Shown in pieces: positions 7,862 to 12,976 of a stretch of 12,976 nt of DNA. Each line of letters starts with the position of its first letter. The first letter of the stretch is position 1. Position numbers and translations under genes: made by a program. Source of the DNA: Phycisphaerae bacterium (GTDB lineage: Bacteria; Planctomycetota; Phycisphaerae; Sedimentisphaerales; Anaerohalosphaeraceae); the NCBI GenBank assembly GCA_007121565.1, contig SKKI01000218.1:1-12976 (forward strand). Direction: 5' to 3'. The notes under the pieces are model-generated. The model did not search any database and was not told where the DNA came from. It saw only the letters and a list, made by a program, of their open reading frames with translations.

Positions 7862-7897
7862 TTACGCCACCAGCGGCGACAATCTTTCCAGTATCAT
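7862..7897 (-). pseudogene. Remnant of a second DUF4143/AAA ATPase copy
   Basis: Read on the minus strand this short segment encodes MILERLSPLVA then a stop. It aligns in frame with MTLERLSGLVV (residues 60-70, at about 8864-8896) of the intact ATPase gene just upstream. At nucleotide level, 28 of 33 positions match, with an uninterrupted 15-base block CTGGAAAGATTGTCG. It follows directly after the downstream copy of the 38-bp repeat, where the start of a gene would lie if the repeat marked the head of each copy. The simplest reading is a tandem duplicate that lost nearly all its sequence. The match is short, so chance is not fully excluded. Confidence 0.6.
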
Positions 7898-7901
7898 CTT
7901 A

Positions 7902-7939
7902 GAAAATCAGAACACCAACTTCCGATTTTCAATGTATTT
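7902..7939. repeat. Direct repeat DR-1 at the 3' end of the ATPase gene
   Basis: It matches 9080-9117 at 34 of 38 positions, in the same orientation; the right-hand 30 bases differ at one site only. It contains the ATPase stop codon. Within it, 7902-7930 is an inverted repeat (GAAAATCAGAA ... TTCCGATTTTC, 10 of 11 pairs), so it could also fold as a hairpin. Confidence 0.88.
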
Positions 7940-9071
7940 CATACTCCCATTCATTGCCAACGTCCGTCAGCGGCAGTACGGTGATTTTTTCGTGGAGTTT
8001 GTAGCGTTTATTGCCGGGATAGACGACCCACAGGTGTTCGAGCGACAGGTCCGTCAGGCAGGTGGTCATCGATTTTGTCAGGGCCGGCGCATCGGCATAT
8101 TTGAACTCCACCGCCCAGCTCTTGCCCTGCGATTGCCAGAACAGATCGGCCTCAATGCCGGTGTGCGTACGGTAAAAGAAAATCTCATCGTCGCCTTTAC
8201 CCAACGTGCGTGCGATGGTTTCCAGTGCAAAGCCCTCCCACATCGCACCGAGCCGAGGATGCGCGAGCATATCATCGAAGGACTCGACCGAGAGAAAATG
8301 ATGCAGCACGCCGCTGTCGCGGATATAGAGCTTGGGGTTCTTGACGATGCGCTTACCAATGTTGGTTGCCCACGGCTGGACCAATCGGACCATAAACGTG
8401 CCGACCAGCAGATGAATGTAGCGCTTGACGGTATGGGCGGAAATGCCGAAGTTGCGCCCCAGCTCAGTCAGGTTCAACACCTGTCCGTGATAGTGCGCCA
8501 GCATCATCCAAAATCGACGCAGCGTATCGGAGGCAATGCGAATGCCCAACTGCGGAAAGTCCCGCTCCAGCAGTGTTGTCACGTAATTGGCCGTCCACAA
8601 GCGCGACGGCTCGGCGTCCAGCACATACGCCCGCGGCAGCGCTCCCTGCACCCACAGACGCAGCATGTTCTCGGCCCCCACATCCGTCAAACGCAGTCCG
8701 CCCAGATAATAATGCCCGATCCGCCCGGCCAGGCTCTCGCTGCTCTGGCAAATCAGCTCGCGCGAAGCACTGCCAAGAATTAAATATCGCGTTTCCGGAT
8801 GTGTATCAACCAGATATCGAAGCAGCGCGAACAATTCAGGTTTTCGCTGCACCTCATCAATGACCACCAGTCCCGACAATCTTTCCAGCGTCATCTGCGG
8901 ATTATCCAGCATCACCAGGTCACGCGGATTTTCGAGGTCAAAATAAGCATCGGCCTCAATCGCCTTGGCCAGCGTTGTCTTGCCGCATTGACGAGCACCC
9001 AGCAGAGCGGTTACGGGAAATAGGTCGATCAAACTTCGGACCATCTGGATGTCATAATATCTTTTTATCAT
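7929..9071 (-). CDS. AAA_14 / DUF4143 family ATPase
   Basis: The protein has 380 residues. The N-terminal P-loop domain has Walker A GARQCGKT (25-32) and Walker B LVVIDEVQ (68-75), typical of the AAA_14 family. The C-terminal DUF4143 domain carries a PD-(D/E)XK-like set (EADLF at 307-311, then AVEFKYA at 320-326: Asp309, Glu322, Lys324), found in many of these proteins. The cellular role of the family is unsettled; members are abundant, often multi-copy and spread horizontally, and a nuclease-like role is only suggested by the C-terminal motif. The ATG at 9071 is used because the protein then begins MIKRYYDIQ, a usual start for the family; an upstream TTG frame runs into the repeat. No strong ribosome binding site is seen. 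Near-identical direct repeats bracket the gene. Confidence 0.88.
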   Translation of the reverse strand: MIKRYYDIQMVRSLIDLFPVTALLGARQCGKTTLAKAIEADAYFDLENPRDLVMLDNPQMTLERLSGLVVIDEVQRKPELFALLRYLVDTHPETRYLILGSASRELICQSSESLAGRIGHYYLGGLRLTDVGAENMLRLWVQGALPRAYVLDAEPSRLWTANYVTTLLERDFPQLGIRIASDTLRRFWMMLAHYHGQVLNLTELGRNFGISAHTVKRYIHLLVGTFMVRLVQPWATNIGKRIVKNPKLYIRDSGVLHHFLSVESFDDMLAHPRLGAMWEGFALETIARTLGKGDDEIFFYRTHTGIEADLFWQSQGKSWAVEFKYADAPALTKSMTTCLTDLSLEHLWVVYPGNKRYKLHEKITVLPLTDVGNEWEYEIH

Positions 9072-9079
9072 AGTGCATT

Positions 9080-9117
9080 GAAAACATGAACACCGACTTC
9101 CGATTTTCAATGTATTT
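9080..9117. repeat. Direct repeat DR-2 upstream of the ATPase gene
   Basis: This is the partner of 7902-7939, ending 8 bases before the ATPase ATG. It occupies the likely promoter/leader position of that gene. The internal inverted symmetry is weaker here than in the other copy (GAAAA...GAA against TTC...TTTTC). Confidence 0.88.
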
Positions 9118-9190
9118 TACCATTTTACTACACGATTTCAAGATTAAATTTCAAAAATACCCCCGCCAAAGCCGCACATCACCCCCATAG

Positions 9191-9208
9191 GATGAGCGTT
9201 AGCCCATC
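9191..9208. repeat. GATGRGC hairpin, copy 1
   Basis: GATGAGC-GTTA-GCCCATC forms a 7-bp stem with one A/C mismatch and a 4-nt loop. The same arms recur at 11400-11417, which marks a dispersed intergenic hairpin family. It lies between the ATPase and fetB. Confidence 0.55.
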
Positions 9209-9261
9209 ACGCCACCCAGTGCCCGCCGCTTTAGCCCGTCGTGATTTCACGTATACAGCTC

Positions 9262-9300
9262 GAAAATCCCTTAATCACCTAAAAATATCCGGATTAAGGG
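9262..9300 (-). terminator. Terminator-like hairpin at the end of fetB
   Basis: A perfect 9-bp inverted repeat CCCTTAATC (9268-9276) / GATTAAGGG (9292-9300) with a 15-nt loop spans the fetB stop codon. On the minus-strand transcript it is followed by AUUUUC, a short U-run. The stem is A/U-rich in the middle, so termination may be leaky. Confidence 0.45.
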
Positions 9301-10060
9301 TTCCCCAGCGGGTAAAGCCGGCTTTTCGGCACAGGCGGATGCCCAACAGAATAGTCAGGACGGTGCCGGTAAAGATGGCGATCATGATGGCGATCTGGTA
9401 GAGGATGGCCGTCATCGGGTCGGCCCCGCCGAGAATAACGCCGGTCATCATCCCCGGCAGCGAAACCAGTCCGATTGTCGCGATGGTCGCCAGCGTCGGG
9501 GCGATCGCCTCGTGCAGGGCACTGATCAGGTACGGCCGGGTCGCCTCGGCGGCGCTTGCCCCATCGGCCAGCCGCTGGAAATAGCCCTTTTCGCCGCTGC
9601 GGATCCGCTGAAAAAACGTCCGGATCCCGATCACATCGGCCCGCAGACAGTTGCCCAGGATCATCCCCCCGATGGGAATAACGTACTGAGCGTCCAGCAG
9701 ATTGTCCCGCCGCAGGATAAACGCCATAAAATACAACAGCGGCACGGCCGTGCCGACCAGCAGCCCCAAAAACAGCGGCCCGGCCAGTTTGCCAAATCGC
9801 AGCCCGCAGCCCCGCAAAATCGAGCCGTCCGCAACCGTAATCATCACCACCAGCCAGAGCAGATTCACCCAGGCATTGTTCAGGCGAAAGACCACCTGCA
9901 GGTACAACCCCACAAACAAAAGCTGCACCGACATCCGCACCACCGCCAGTGCCGTTTGGCCCACAATCGGCAGTTTTGCCCACAGCAGCACCCCAAACGG
10001 AATCACCAGCAGCGCGTACATCGCCGCGATACCCCACCCGGAAATCGGCTCGGCAGTCAT
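9275..10060 (-). CDS. fetB: FetB-type iron export ABC transporter permease (UPF0014)
   Basis: The protein has 261 residues, close to the usual family length. Several hydrophobic membrane segments are evident (about 9-30, 35-60, 65-85, 90-115, then two or three in the last third). Family-typical stretches include VIPIGGMILGN (about 126-136) and IGLVSLPGMMTGVILGG, which are hallmarks of the YbbM/FetB permeases. FetB pairs with the ATPase FetA in the inner membrane; the E. coli pair is linked to iron efflux and oxidative-stress resistance. The ATG at 10060 overlaps the fetA stop as ATGA, so translation is coupled. It is the last gene of the unit, with a hairpin at its end. Substrate assignment rests on family membership only. 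Confidence 0.9.
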   Translation of the reverse strand: MTAEPISGWGIAAMYALLVIPFGVLLWAKLPIVGQTALAVVRMSVQLLFVGLYLQVVFRLNNAWVNLLWLVVMITVADGSILRGCGLRFGKLAGPLFLGLLVGTAVPLLYFMAFILRRDNLLDAQYVIPIGGMILGNCLRADVIGIRTFFQRIRSGEKGYFQRLADGASAAEATRPYLISALHEAIAPTLATIATIGLVSLPGMMTGVILGGADPMTAILYQIAIMIAIFTGTVLTILLGIRLCRKAGFTRWGTLNPDIFR

Positions 10061-10704
10061 CGCAGTCCCCCGTTCTGTACCGCCGCCAGGTCCACGGTCT
10101 CATCGGCCAGCTCTGCCAGCGATTCATCGTGCGAAACAAAGACCGCCGTCCAGTCGGGATGCTCCTGAAACATCCGGACAAACTGCCGGCGGCTTCGGGC
10201 ATCCAGCGCCGAGACCGGCTCGTCGAGCAAAAAGATCGTCCGCTCCAGCATGATCATCGAAATCACCGCCAGCCGCTGCTTTTCACCGCCCGAAAGCGTG
10301 GCCAGGTCGTGGGCAACGATGCCGCGCGGCAAATGATAATAGTCCAGCCACTGATCCAGCTTTTCGCGGTCAAAGCGCATCCCGGCATTGTGGCGATAGC
10401 CAAACGGCTCCCGCAGCCGCGACAACACCGTCCCGGTTCCCAGCTGCGGCTCCTGGGCCAGATAGGCCAGCTTTCGCCGAAGCGTCCAGACACTTTCGGC
10501 GTCCAGTTCCTGCCGCTCAATGCGAATCGTCCCGGAAAAGCCCGGCACAAACCCCATCAGGCATTTGAGCAGCGTACTCTTGCCGCAGCCGCTGGGCCCG
10601 GCGATCCGCACCCGCCGGCCCCGCTCGACCCGCAGGCGCAGCCCCCGCCACAGCGGCCGCGAATCGAAGGTCACGGTCAGGTTGTCGGTTTCAATGCACG
10701 TCAT
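10057..10704 (-). CDS. fetA: FetA-type ABC transporter ATP-binding protein
   Basis: The protein has 215 residues with a complete ABC ATPase set: Walker A GPSGCGKST (36-44), Q-loop near LAQEPQ (82-87), signature LSGGEKQR (137-144), Walker B IFLLDEP (157-163), D-loop SALD and H-loop His192 in VFVSHDE. Its short length and direct coupling to fetB identify it as the FetA/YbbL partner energising the exporter. The ATG at 10704 is chosen because GAGGCG lies a few bases upstream and the protein then starts MTCIETDNLTV, as expected for an ABC ATPase; an upstream frame extension overlaps the preceding gene. The zinc-ribbon gene ends 26 bp upstream in the same direction. Confidence 0.92.
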   Translation of the reverse strand: MTCIETDNLTVTFDSRPLWRGLRLRVERGRRVRIAGPSGCGKSTLLKCLMGFVPGFSGTIRIERQELDAESVWTLRRKLAYLAQEPQLGTGTVLSRLREPFGYRHNAGMRFDREKLDQWLDYYHLPRGIVAHDLATLSGGEKQRLAVISMIMLERTIFLLDEPVSALDARSRRQFVRMFQEHPDWTAVFVSHDESLAELADETVDLAAVQNGGLR

Positions 10705-10730
10705 GGTGATCGCCTCGTCAATCAGGGCCC

Positions 10731-10931
10731 TTAGCCGTACAGATTTCCCTGCTGATCGACGTACACATCGCACCCGGCGGCGCGGACCCTATCCAGCGCC
10801 TTGCCCAGCGATTCGGTGTCGGGCACGCTAAACAGCTTCCCGCAGCGCGGGCAGTGTTTGCGCCGGTCGGCGTCGGCTATCGACAGCTCGATGCCGATGC
10901 GGCAATCCGGGCATTTTGTCAGCATTCGCAT
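10731..10931 (-). CDS. Small zinc-ribbon protein heading the fetAB operon
   Basis: The protein has 66 residues. Two Cys pairs, CPDC (Cys7, Cys10) and CPRC (Cys27, Cys30), 16 residues apart, form a single four-Cys zinc ribbon like the MJ0042/zinc-ribbon mini-domains. The rest (SLGKALDRVRAAGCDVYVD) predicts a helix and short strand. The ATG at 10931 is chosen because GGGG stands about 6 nt upstream; ATGs at 10925 and 10955 are in frame but lack such a site. It is the first gene of the fetA-fetB unit. It could bind Zn or Fe, or nucleic acid; a role as metal sensor or adaptor for the exporter is speculation from position. I know no family with an assigned function. Confidence 0.7.
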   Translation of the reverse strand: MRMLTKCPDCRIGIELSIADADRRKHCPRCGKLFSVPDTESLGKALDRVRAAGCDVYVDQQGNLYG

Positions 10932-10953
10932 GTTTGACCCCTTATGAACAGGC

Positions 10954-10981
10954 ATTAAATCCGTAAAAATTTTTACCCCAA
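10954..10981 (-). promoter_or_regulatory. Putative promoter with 14-bp palindrome upstream of the zinc-ribbon/fetAB unit
   Basis: On the minus strand, TTGGGG (10976-10981) and TTTAAT (10954-10959) are separated by 16 bp. The spacer carries the perfect palindrome GTAAAAATTTTTAC (10963-10976), which may be an operator for a dimeric regulator. The -35 is weak. The palindrome itself is certain; its function is inferred. Confidence 0.35.
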
Positions 10982-11078
10982 ACGGCGATTTCTGACAAGG
11001 GGAATCTGAAAAGAAAGTAGATATTGGTCGCCATTGATTGATTTTATCGGAAGCCGTCAGGCACGCAGCCCAAGGCGC

Positions 11079-11108
11079 TTGATTTAAGACCATGATCTAT
11101 CGTACAAT
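11079..11108 (+). promoter_or_regulatory. Putative sigma-70 promoter of the 11164 small gene
   Basis: TTGATT (11079-11084) and TACAAT (11103-11108) are 18 bp apart. The predicted start near 11115 leaves a ~50-nt leader with a hairpin before the gene. Confidence 0.45.
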
Positions 11109-11119
11109 ACACACGACAA

Positions 11120-11149
11120 AACAGTGCCAAGTGCCATAGCAGCACTGTT
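11120..11149 (+). promoter_or_regulatory. Leader hairpin upstream of the 11164 small gene
   Basis: AACAGTGC (11120-11127) pairs perfectly with GCACTGTT (11142-11149) around a 14-nt loop that repeats GTGCC. The hairpin ends just before the G-run (GGGGGT) serving as ribosome binding site, so it could modulate translation or be a dyad operator at the transcription start. Confidence 0.35.
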
Positions 11150-11163
11150 AATGGGGGTTTGTG

Positions 11164-11395
11164 ATGACAAAGTATGTGAAAAGCCGAGTGATTGAATCGA
11201 CGCCGCCGGCAGCACCGAAGGCGTTGTCGGTCGTGCCCAAGGGGCCGTCGCCGACAGGCCCGTCGCAACAGGACGCGATGGATCCAGAGCCCGCGCCGAT
11301 TATCGACGTCCTGGTCCGGCTCATTGACCGGGCCTACGGTATCCGCACCGGCCGGCCGGCCCGCGTCGGTCGGCTGCTCAATGTCGCGATTTAAC
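11164..11395 (+). CDS. Small protein of unknown function (76 residues)
   Basis: The ATG at 11164 has GGGGGT about 6 nt upstream, a plausible promoter and host-like GC-rich third codon positions, which together support a real gene. The N-terminal 45 residues are rich in Pro, Ala and Ser and probably disordered (ESTPPAAPKALSVVPKGPSP). The C-terminal 30 residues, IIDVLVRLIDRAYGIRTGRPARVGRLLN, look like an amphipathic helix with a basic tail. There is no signal peptide, cysteine or known domain. It faces the FlgM-like gene, with an apparent shared terminator between them. I do not recognise the family; a GTG one codon earlier is an alternative start. Confidence 0.55.
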
Positions 11396-11399
11396 GCAG

Positions 11400-11443
11400 G
11401 ATGGGCTTTCGCCCATCAGAGCACCGCAGGGCAGGCCATGCCC
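11400..11443. repeat. REP-like double hairpin, GATGGGC family copy 2
   Basis: It begins just after the small gene's stop. The first hairpin is GATGGGC-TTTC-GCCCATC (11400-11417, perfect 7-bp stem, tetraloop). The second is GGGCA-GGCCA-TGCCC (11429-11443). No U-run follows the first stem, so it is not a classic terminator. A 12-base match GGATGGGCTTTC also lies at 5446-5457. Confidence 0.6.
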
Positions 11444-11471
11444 ACTCTGTACCGGGCGGCCGTCCAGCCAC

Positions 11472-11514
11472 AAAAAAAAGGCAGTGGGCGCCATAAGCAC
11501 ACCAAAGCCTTTTT
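11472..11514. terminator. Bidirectional intrinsic terminator between convergent small genes
   Basis: AAAAAGGC (11475-11482) pairs with GCCTTTTT (11507-11514). Inside, GTG-G-GC (11484-11489) pairs with GC-A-CAC (11497-11502) with one mismatch, closing a 7-nt loop. A-runs and T-runs at the two sides give a U-tract in either direction, as fits convergent genes at 11164-11395 and 11560-11832. Confidence 0.55.
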
Positions 11515-11559
11515 CGCAAAATAATACTCCGTTATCGATAGTACACGCCGTCCCTGGCG

Positions 11560-11832
11560 TCAAATTCCCAATTGCAGGATATTCCTGGCCGCTGCCTGCA
11601 GGGCGTCCTGTGTCTCGAGCGTGCCCTCGGCAAGGGCCTTACGCGCCGCCTCGACGGCCCCGCCGTCGGCAGGTTCGGCCAATGCCCGGTCAATAATCCG
11701 CCCAAAATCCCGACCCAGCTCGGCGGCCTGATGGATCTGGTCGGAAGCGGCGTTCCTGTCGGCCTGTCCCGCGTTGCCCCGCTCAGGCCGAAGCGACGAC
11801 CACAAATTGTTATATGCGTTTATCTGCATCAT
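11560..11832 (-). CDS. Small FlgM-like protein
   Basis: The protein has 90 residues and starts MMQINAYNNL. The middle is hydrophilic and probably disordered. The C-terminus, VEAARKALAEGTLETQDAL then AARNIL, follows the pattern V--AR--LA-GT-ET---L--AA---L seen at the end of planctomycete-type FlgM proteins, which bind and block the flagellar sigma factor (sigma-28). The resemblance is from memory of the family pattern and is short, and no flagellar genes are in the window, so it may be unrelated. The ATG at 11832 (or the ATG directly after it) has no strong ribosome binding site. It is transcribed alone toward the shared terminator. Confidence 0.5.
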   Translation of the reverse strand: MMQINAYNNLWSSLRPERGNAGQADRNAASDQIHQAAELGRDFGRIIDRALAEPADGGAVEAARKALAEGTLETQDALQAAARNILQLGI

Positions 11833-11950
11833 ATATCCATAATTTCTCGAAAAATATCATCCGTCAGACTCATTATCGAAGCCTGTGAGAATAACTTTAG
11901 GCATTTTTTTTTGTTTTTTGAAAATCGTCCTATAAGGCTGGCTTTTTCTG

Positions 11951-11978
11951 TTGACATTTACGGAAATATGTCTATAAT
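11951..11978 (+). promoter_or_regulatory. Perfect-consensus sigma-70 promoter
   Basis: TTGACA (11951-11956) and TATAAT (11973-11978) are separated by 16 bp, matching the housekeeping consensus at all 12 positions. The start would be near 11985, about 47 nt before the DUF4174 ATG. T-tracts at 11904-11919 lie farther upstream and may bend the DNA. Confidence 0.75.
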
Positions 11979-12031
11979 GCGGGTTATGATCAAGGGAAGC
12001 GGGTGACTAAATCTTTCATGGAGGTATGATT

Positions 12032-12400
12032 ATGAGAAATATATTGATTCACCCCGACGAGCTTCAGACGGATGACTTGATGCTGTTGATTTTTTCCCCA
12101 ACCCCGCAGGACCGTACGTTTAAAATCCAGATGGAACAATTCGACAACTTGAGGGTGGCCCTGCTCGAGCACCACATCGTTCTGGGCGAGGTCTTCGAAG
12201 GGCTGGATGGGCACATCGGCTCGGAGAACCTGCCGCCGGAGGTCTGCCAAAACCTGCGCCGCCGGTTTGATATCCCCGACGGGCGGTTCAGTGTGATGCT
12301 GGTGGACAGAGAATCACAGATCAAACTCATCGCCGACTCGTGTGTGTCGTATGAAGAAATCGTGATGCGAGTCGAAAACGAGTACCACCACCAAGCCTGA
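12032..12400 (+). CDS. DUF4174 domain protein
   Basis: The protein has 122 residues and no signal peptide. It follows the plan of DUF4174: a strand with LMLLIFSPTPQDRTFKIQME (about 16-35), a helix, a second strand HHIVLGEVFEG, then LRRRFDIPDGRFSVMLVDRE (about 79-98) with GRF-V-L-D, and SQIKLIADSCVSYEEIVMRVE at the end. The family has a thioredoxin-like look but lacks the CXXC pair here; its biochemical role is unknown to me. The ATG at 12032 is chosen because GGAGGT (12020-12025) is 6 nt upstream; the in-frame ATG at 12026 directly abuts that site. A perfect-consensus promoter precedes it, and queG follows 41 nt downstream, so the two are probably co-transcribed. Confidence 0.72.
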   Translation: MRNILIHPDELQTDDLMLLIFSPTPQDRTFKIQMEQFDNLRVALLEHHIVLGEVFEGLDGHIGSENLPPEVCQNLRRRFDIPDGRFSVMLVDRESQIKLIADSCVSYEEIVMRVENEYHHQA

Positions 12401-12441
12401 CAGCCCGGGCGGCCGGCGTGGGCCAATTGCGATAAAACGGT

Positions 12442-12976
12442 ATGAATCTCGAGAACTGCATCAGGCGAAAGGGACGCGAATTAGGGTTTGATCTGGTCGG
12501 GATTACTACGGCCGAGCCGCTGGAGCCGGTCTATGCGGACTATCACCGGCACTGGCTTGAGGCCGGCTGTGCGGCGAAGATGGGGTATCTGCATCGCAAC
12601 AATGACAAGCGGTTTGCCCCGGCCCGACTGCTGAGCGGCGCACAAAGTGTGATTTGCGTGGCATTGAACTATCGGCCGCGGAACAATGAACTGCCTGCAG
12701 GCTCGACGTCCGCGGTATCCCGCTATGGGCTCTACGATGATTACCACACCTTTATAAAATCACGTCTTTTCGATCTGGCAGCTTTTGTGCGATCAGCTTC
12801 TGGTGAAGCCTCACCGGGTTTCAAGGTCTGCACAGACGCGATTCCGCTGGCCGAACGTGCCCTGGCCCGGCGGGCAGGTCTTGGATTTATCGGGCGCAAT
12901 CACGCGTTGATTCATCCCAAGCTGGGGGGGATGTTGTTTTTGGGTGAGCTGTTGACCACGCTGCCGCTGGCCCCTG
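12442..12976 (+). CDS. queG: Epoxyqueuosine reductase QueG (partial, N-terminal 178 residues)
   Basis: The frame is open from an ATG at 12442 to the window edge. Family motifs appear in order: AGCAAKMGYLHRN (41-53), SVICVALNYRPR (69-80), SRYGLYDDYH (93-102), CTDAIPLAERALARRAGLGF (130-149, with Asp132 in the position of the catalytic aspartate) and IGRNHALIHP then FLGELLTTLPL. QueG is a cobalamin- and Fe-S-dependent cytoplasmic enzyme that reduces epoxyqueuosine to queuosine in tRNA wobble positions. The ferredoxin-like cluster cysteines would lie beyond the edge and cannot be checked. The ribosome binding site is weak (AAACGG), so expression may depend on read-through from the DUF4174 gene. 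Confidence 0.93.
   Translation, partial: MNLENCIRRKGRELGFDLVGITTAEPLEPVYADYHRHWLEAGCAAKMGYLHRNNDKRFAPARLLSGAQSVICVALNYRPRNNELPAGSTSAVSRYGLYDDYHTFIKSRLFDLAAFVRSASGEASPGFKVCTDAIPLAERALARRAGLGFIGRNHALIHPKLGGMLFLGELLTTLPLAP

Noticed and set aside
7857..8783. Plus-strand open frame of 308 codons opposite the ATPase
   Set aside because: Antisense shadow of the AAA_14/DUF4143 gene with no recognisable motif.
7902..9117. Insertion sequence around the ATPase
   Set aside because: No transposase is encoded and the flanks are direct, not inverted, repeats, too long for a target-site duplication; treated as a cassette or duplication unit instead.
9512..10168. Plus-strand frame of 218 codons opposite fetB/fetA
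   Set aside because: Low-complexity Gln/His/Pro-rich translation; the opposite strand carries overlapping fetA-fetB.
11880..11919. Intrinsic terminator before the T-tracts
   Set aside because: The preceding stem (GCCT/AGGC) is only 4 bp and no plus-strand gene ends nearby.

Overview
The window reads as a chromosomal segment of a GC-rich, Gram-negative-type bacterium. A planctomycete (Phycisphaerae-like) is my best guess. The grounds are the mix of a fused MFS/spermidine-synthase protein, a PqaA-type secreted protein, a siroheme-dependent heme gene set with a fused decarboxylase, an AAA_14/DUF4143 ATPase and a FlgM-like mini-protein. This is inference from gene content; no rRNA or other phylogenetic marker is present, and no tRNA, rRNA or CRISPR array was seen.

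Layout. 1-1820 (-): fused membrane/spermidine-synthase-like protein, cut by the left edge, divergent from 2013-3392 (+), a secreted PhoPQ-regulated-type (PqaA) protein. 3402-10931 is a long run of minus-strand genes. In order of transcription it holds a zinc-ribbon mini-protein with fetA and fetB (an iron-exporter-type ABC system), a DUF4143 ATPase, an A+T-rich secreted protein of unknown function, and then hemB, a radical SAM heme synthase (ahbD-like) and a fused siroheme decarboxylase (ahbA-ahbB). The right end holds a small orphan gene (+, 11164-11395), a convergent FlgM-like gene (-, 11560-11832), and a plus-strand unit with a perfect-consensus promoter driving a DUF4174 protein and queG, which is cut by the right edge.

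How genes work together. HemB makes porphobilinogen at the head of tetrapyrrole synthesis. The AhbA-AhbB fusion would decarboxylate siroheme to 12,18-didecarboxysiroheme, and AhbD would convert Fe-coproporphyrin III to heme b. The intermediate enzyme AhbC and the siroheme-making enzymes are not in the window. The FetAB-type exporter nearby concerns iron balance, but its link to heme synthesis is positional only.

The most unusual structure is around the DUF4143 ATPase. The gene is bracketed by near-identical 38-bp direct repeats. Immediately beyond the downstream repeat lies a tiny in-frame remnant of a second copy of the same gene, which suggests a duplicated or mobile cassette that has partly decayed. 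Other non-coding structure includes 7-bp-period tandem repeats on both sides of hemB, a recurrent GATGGGC hairpin in three intergenic places, a (TCTG)4 microsatellite inside the decarboxylase fusion linker, and a 14-bp palindrome in the putative promoter of the iron-exporter operon. No intergenic gap exceeds 300 bases. I did not find a convincing wholly new defence or metabolic system.
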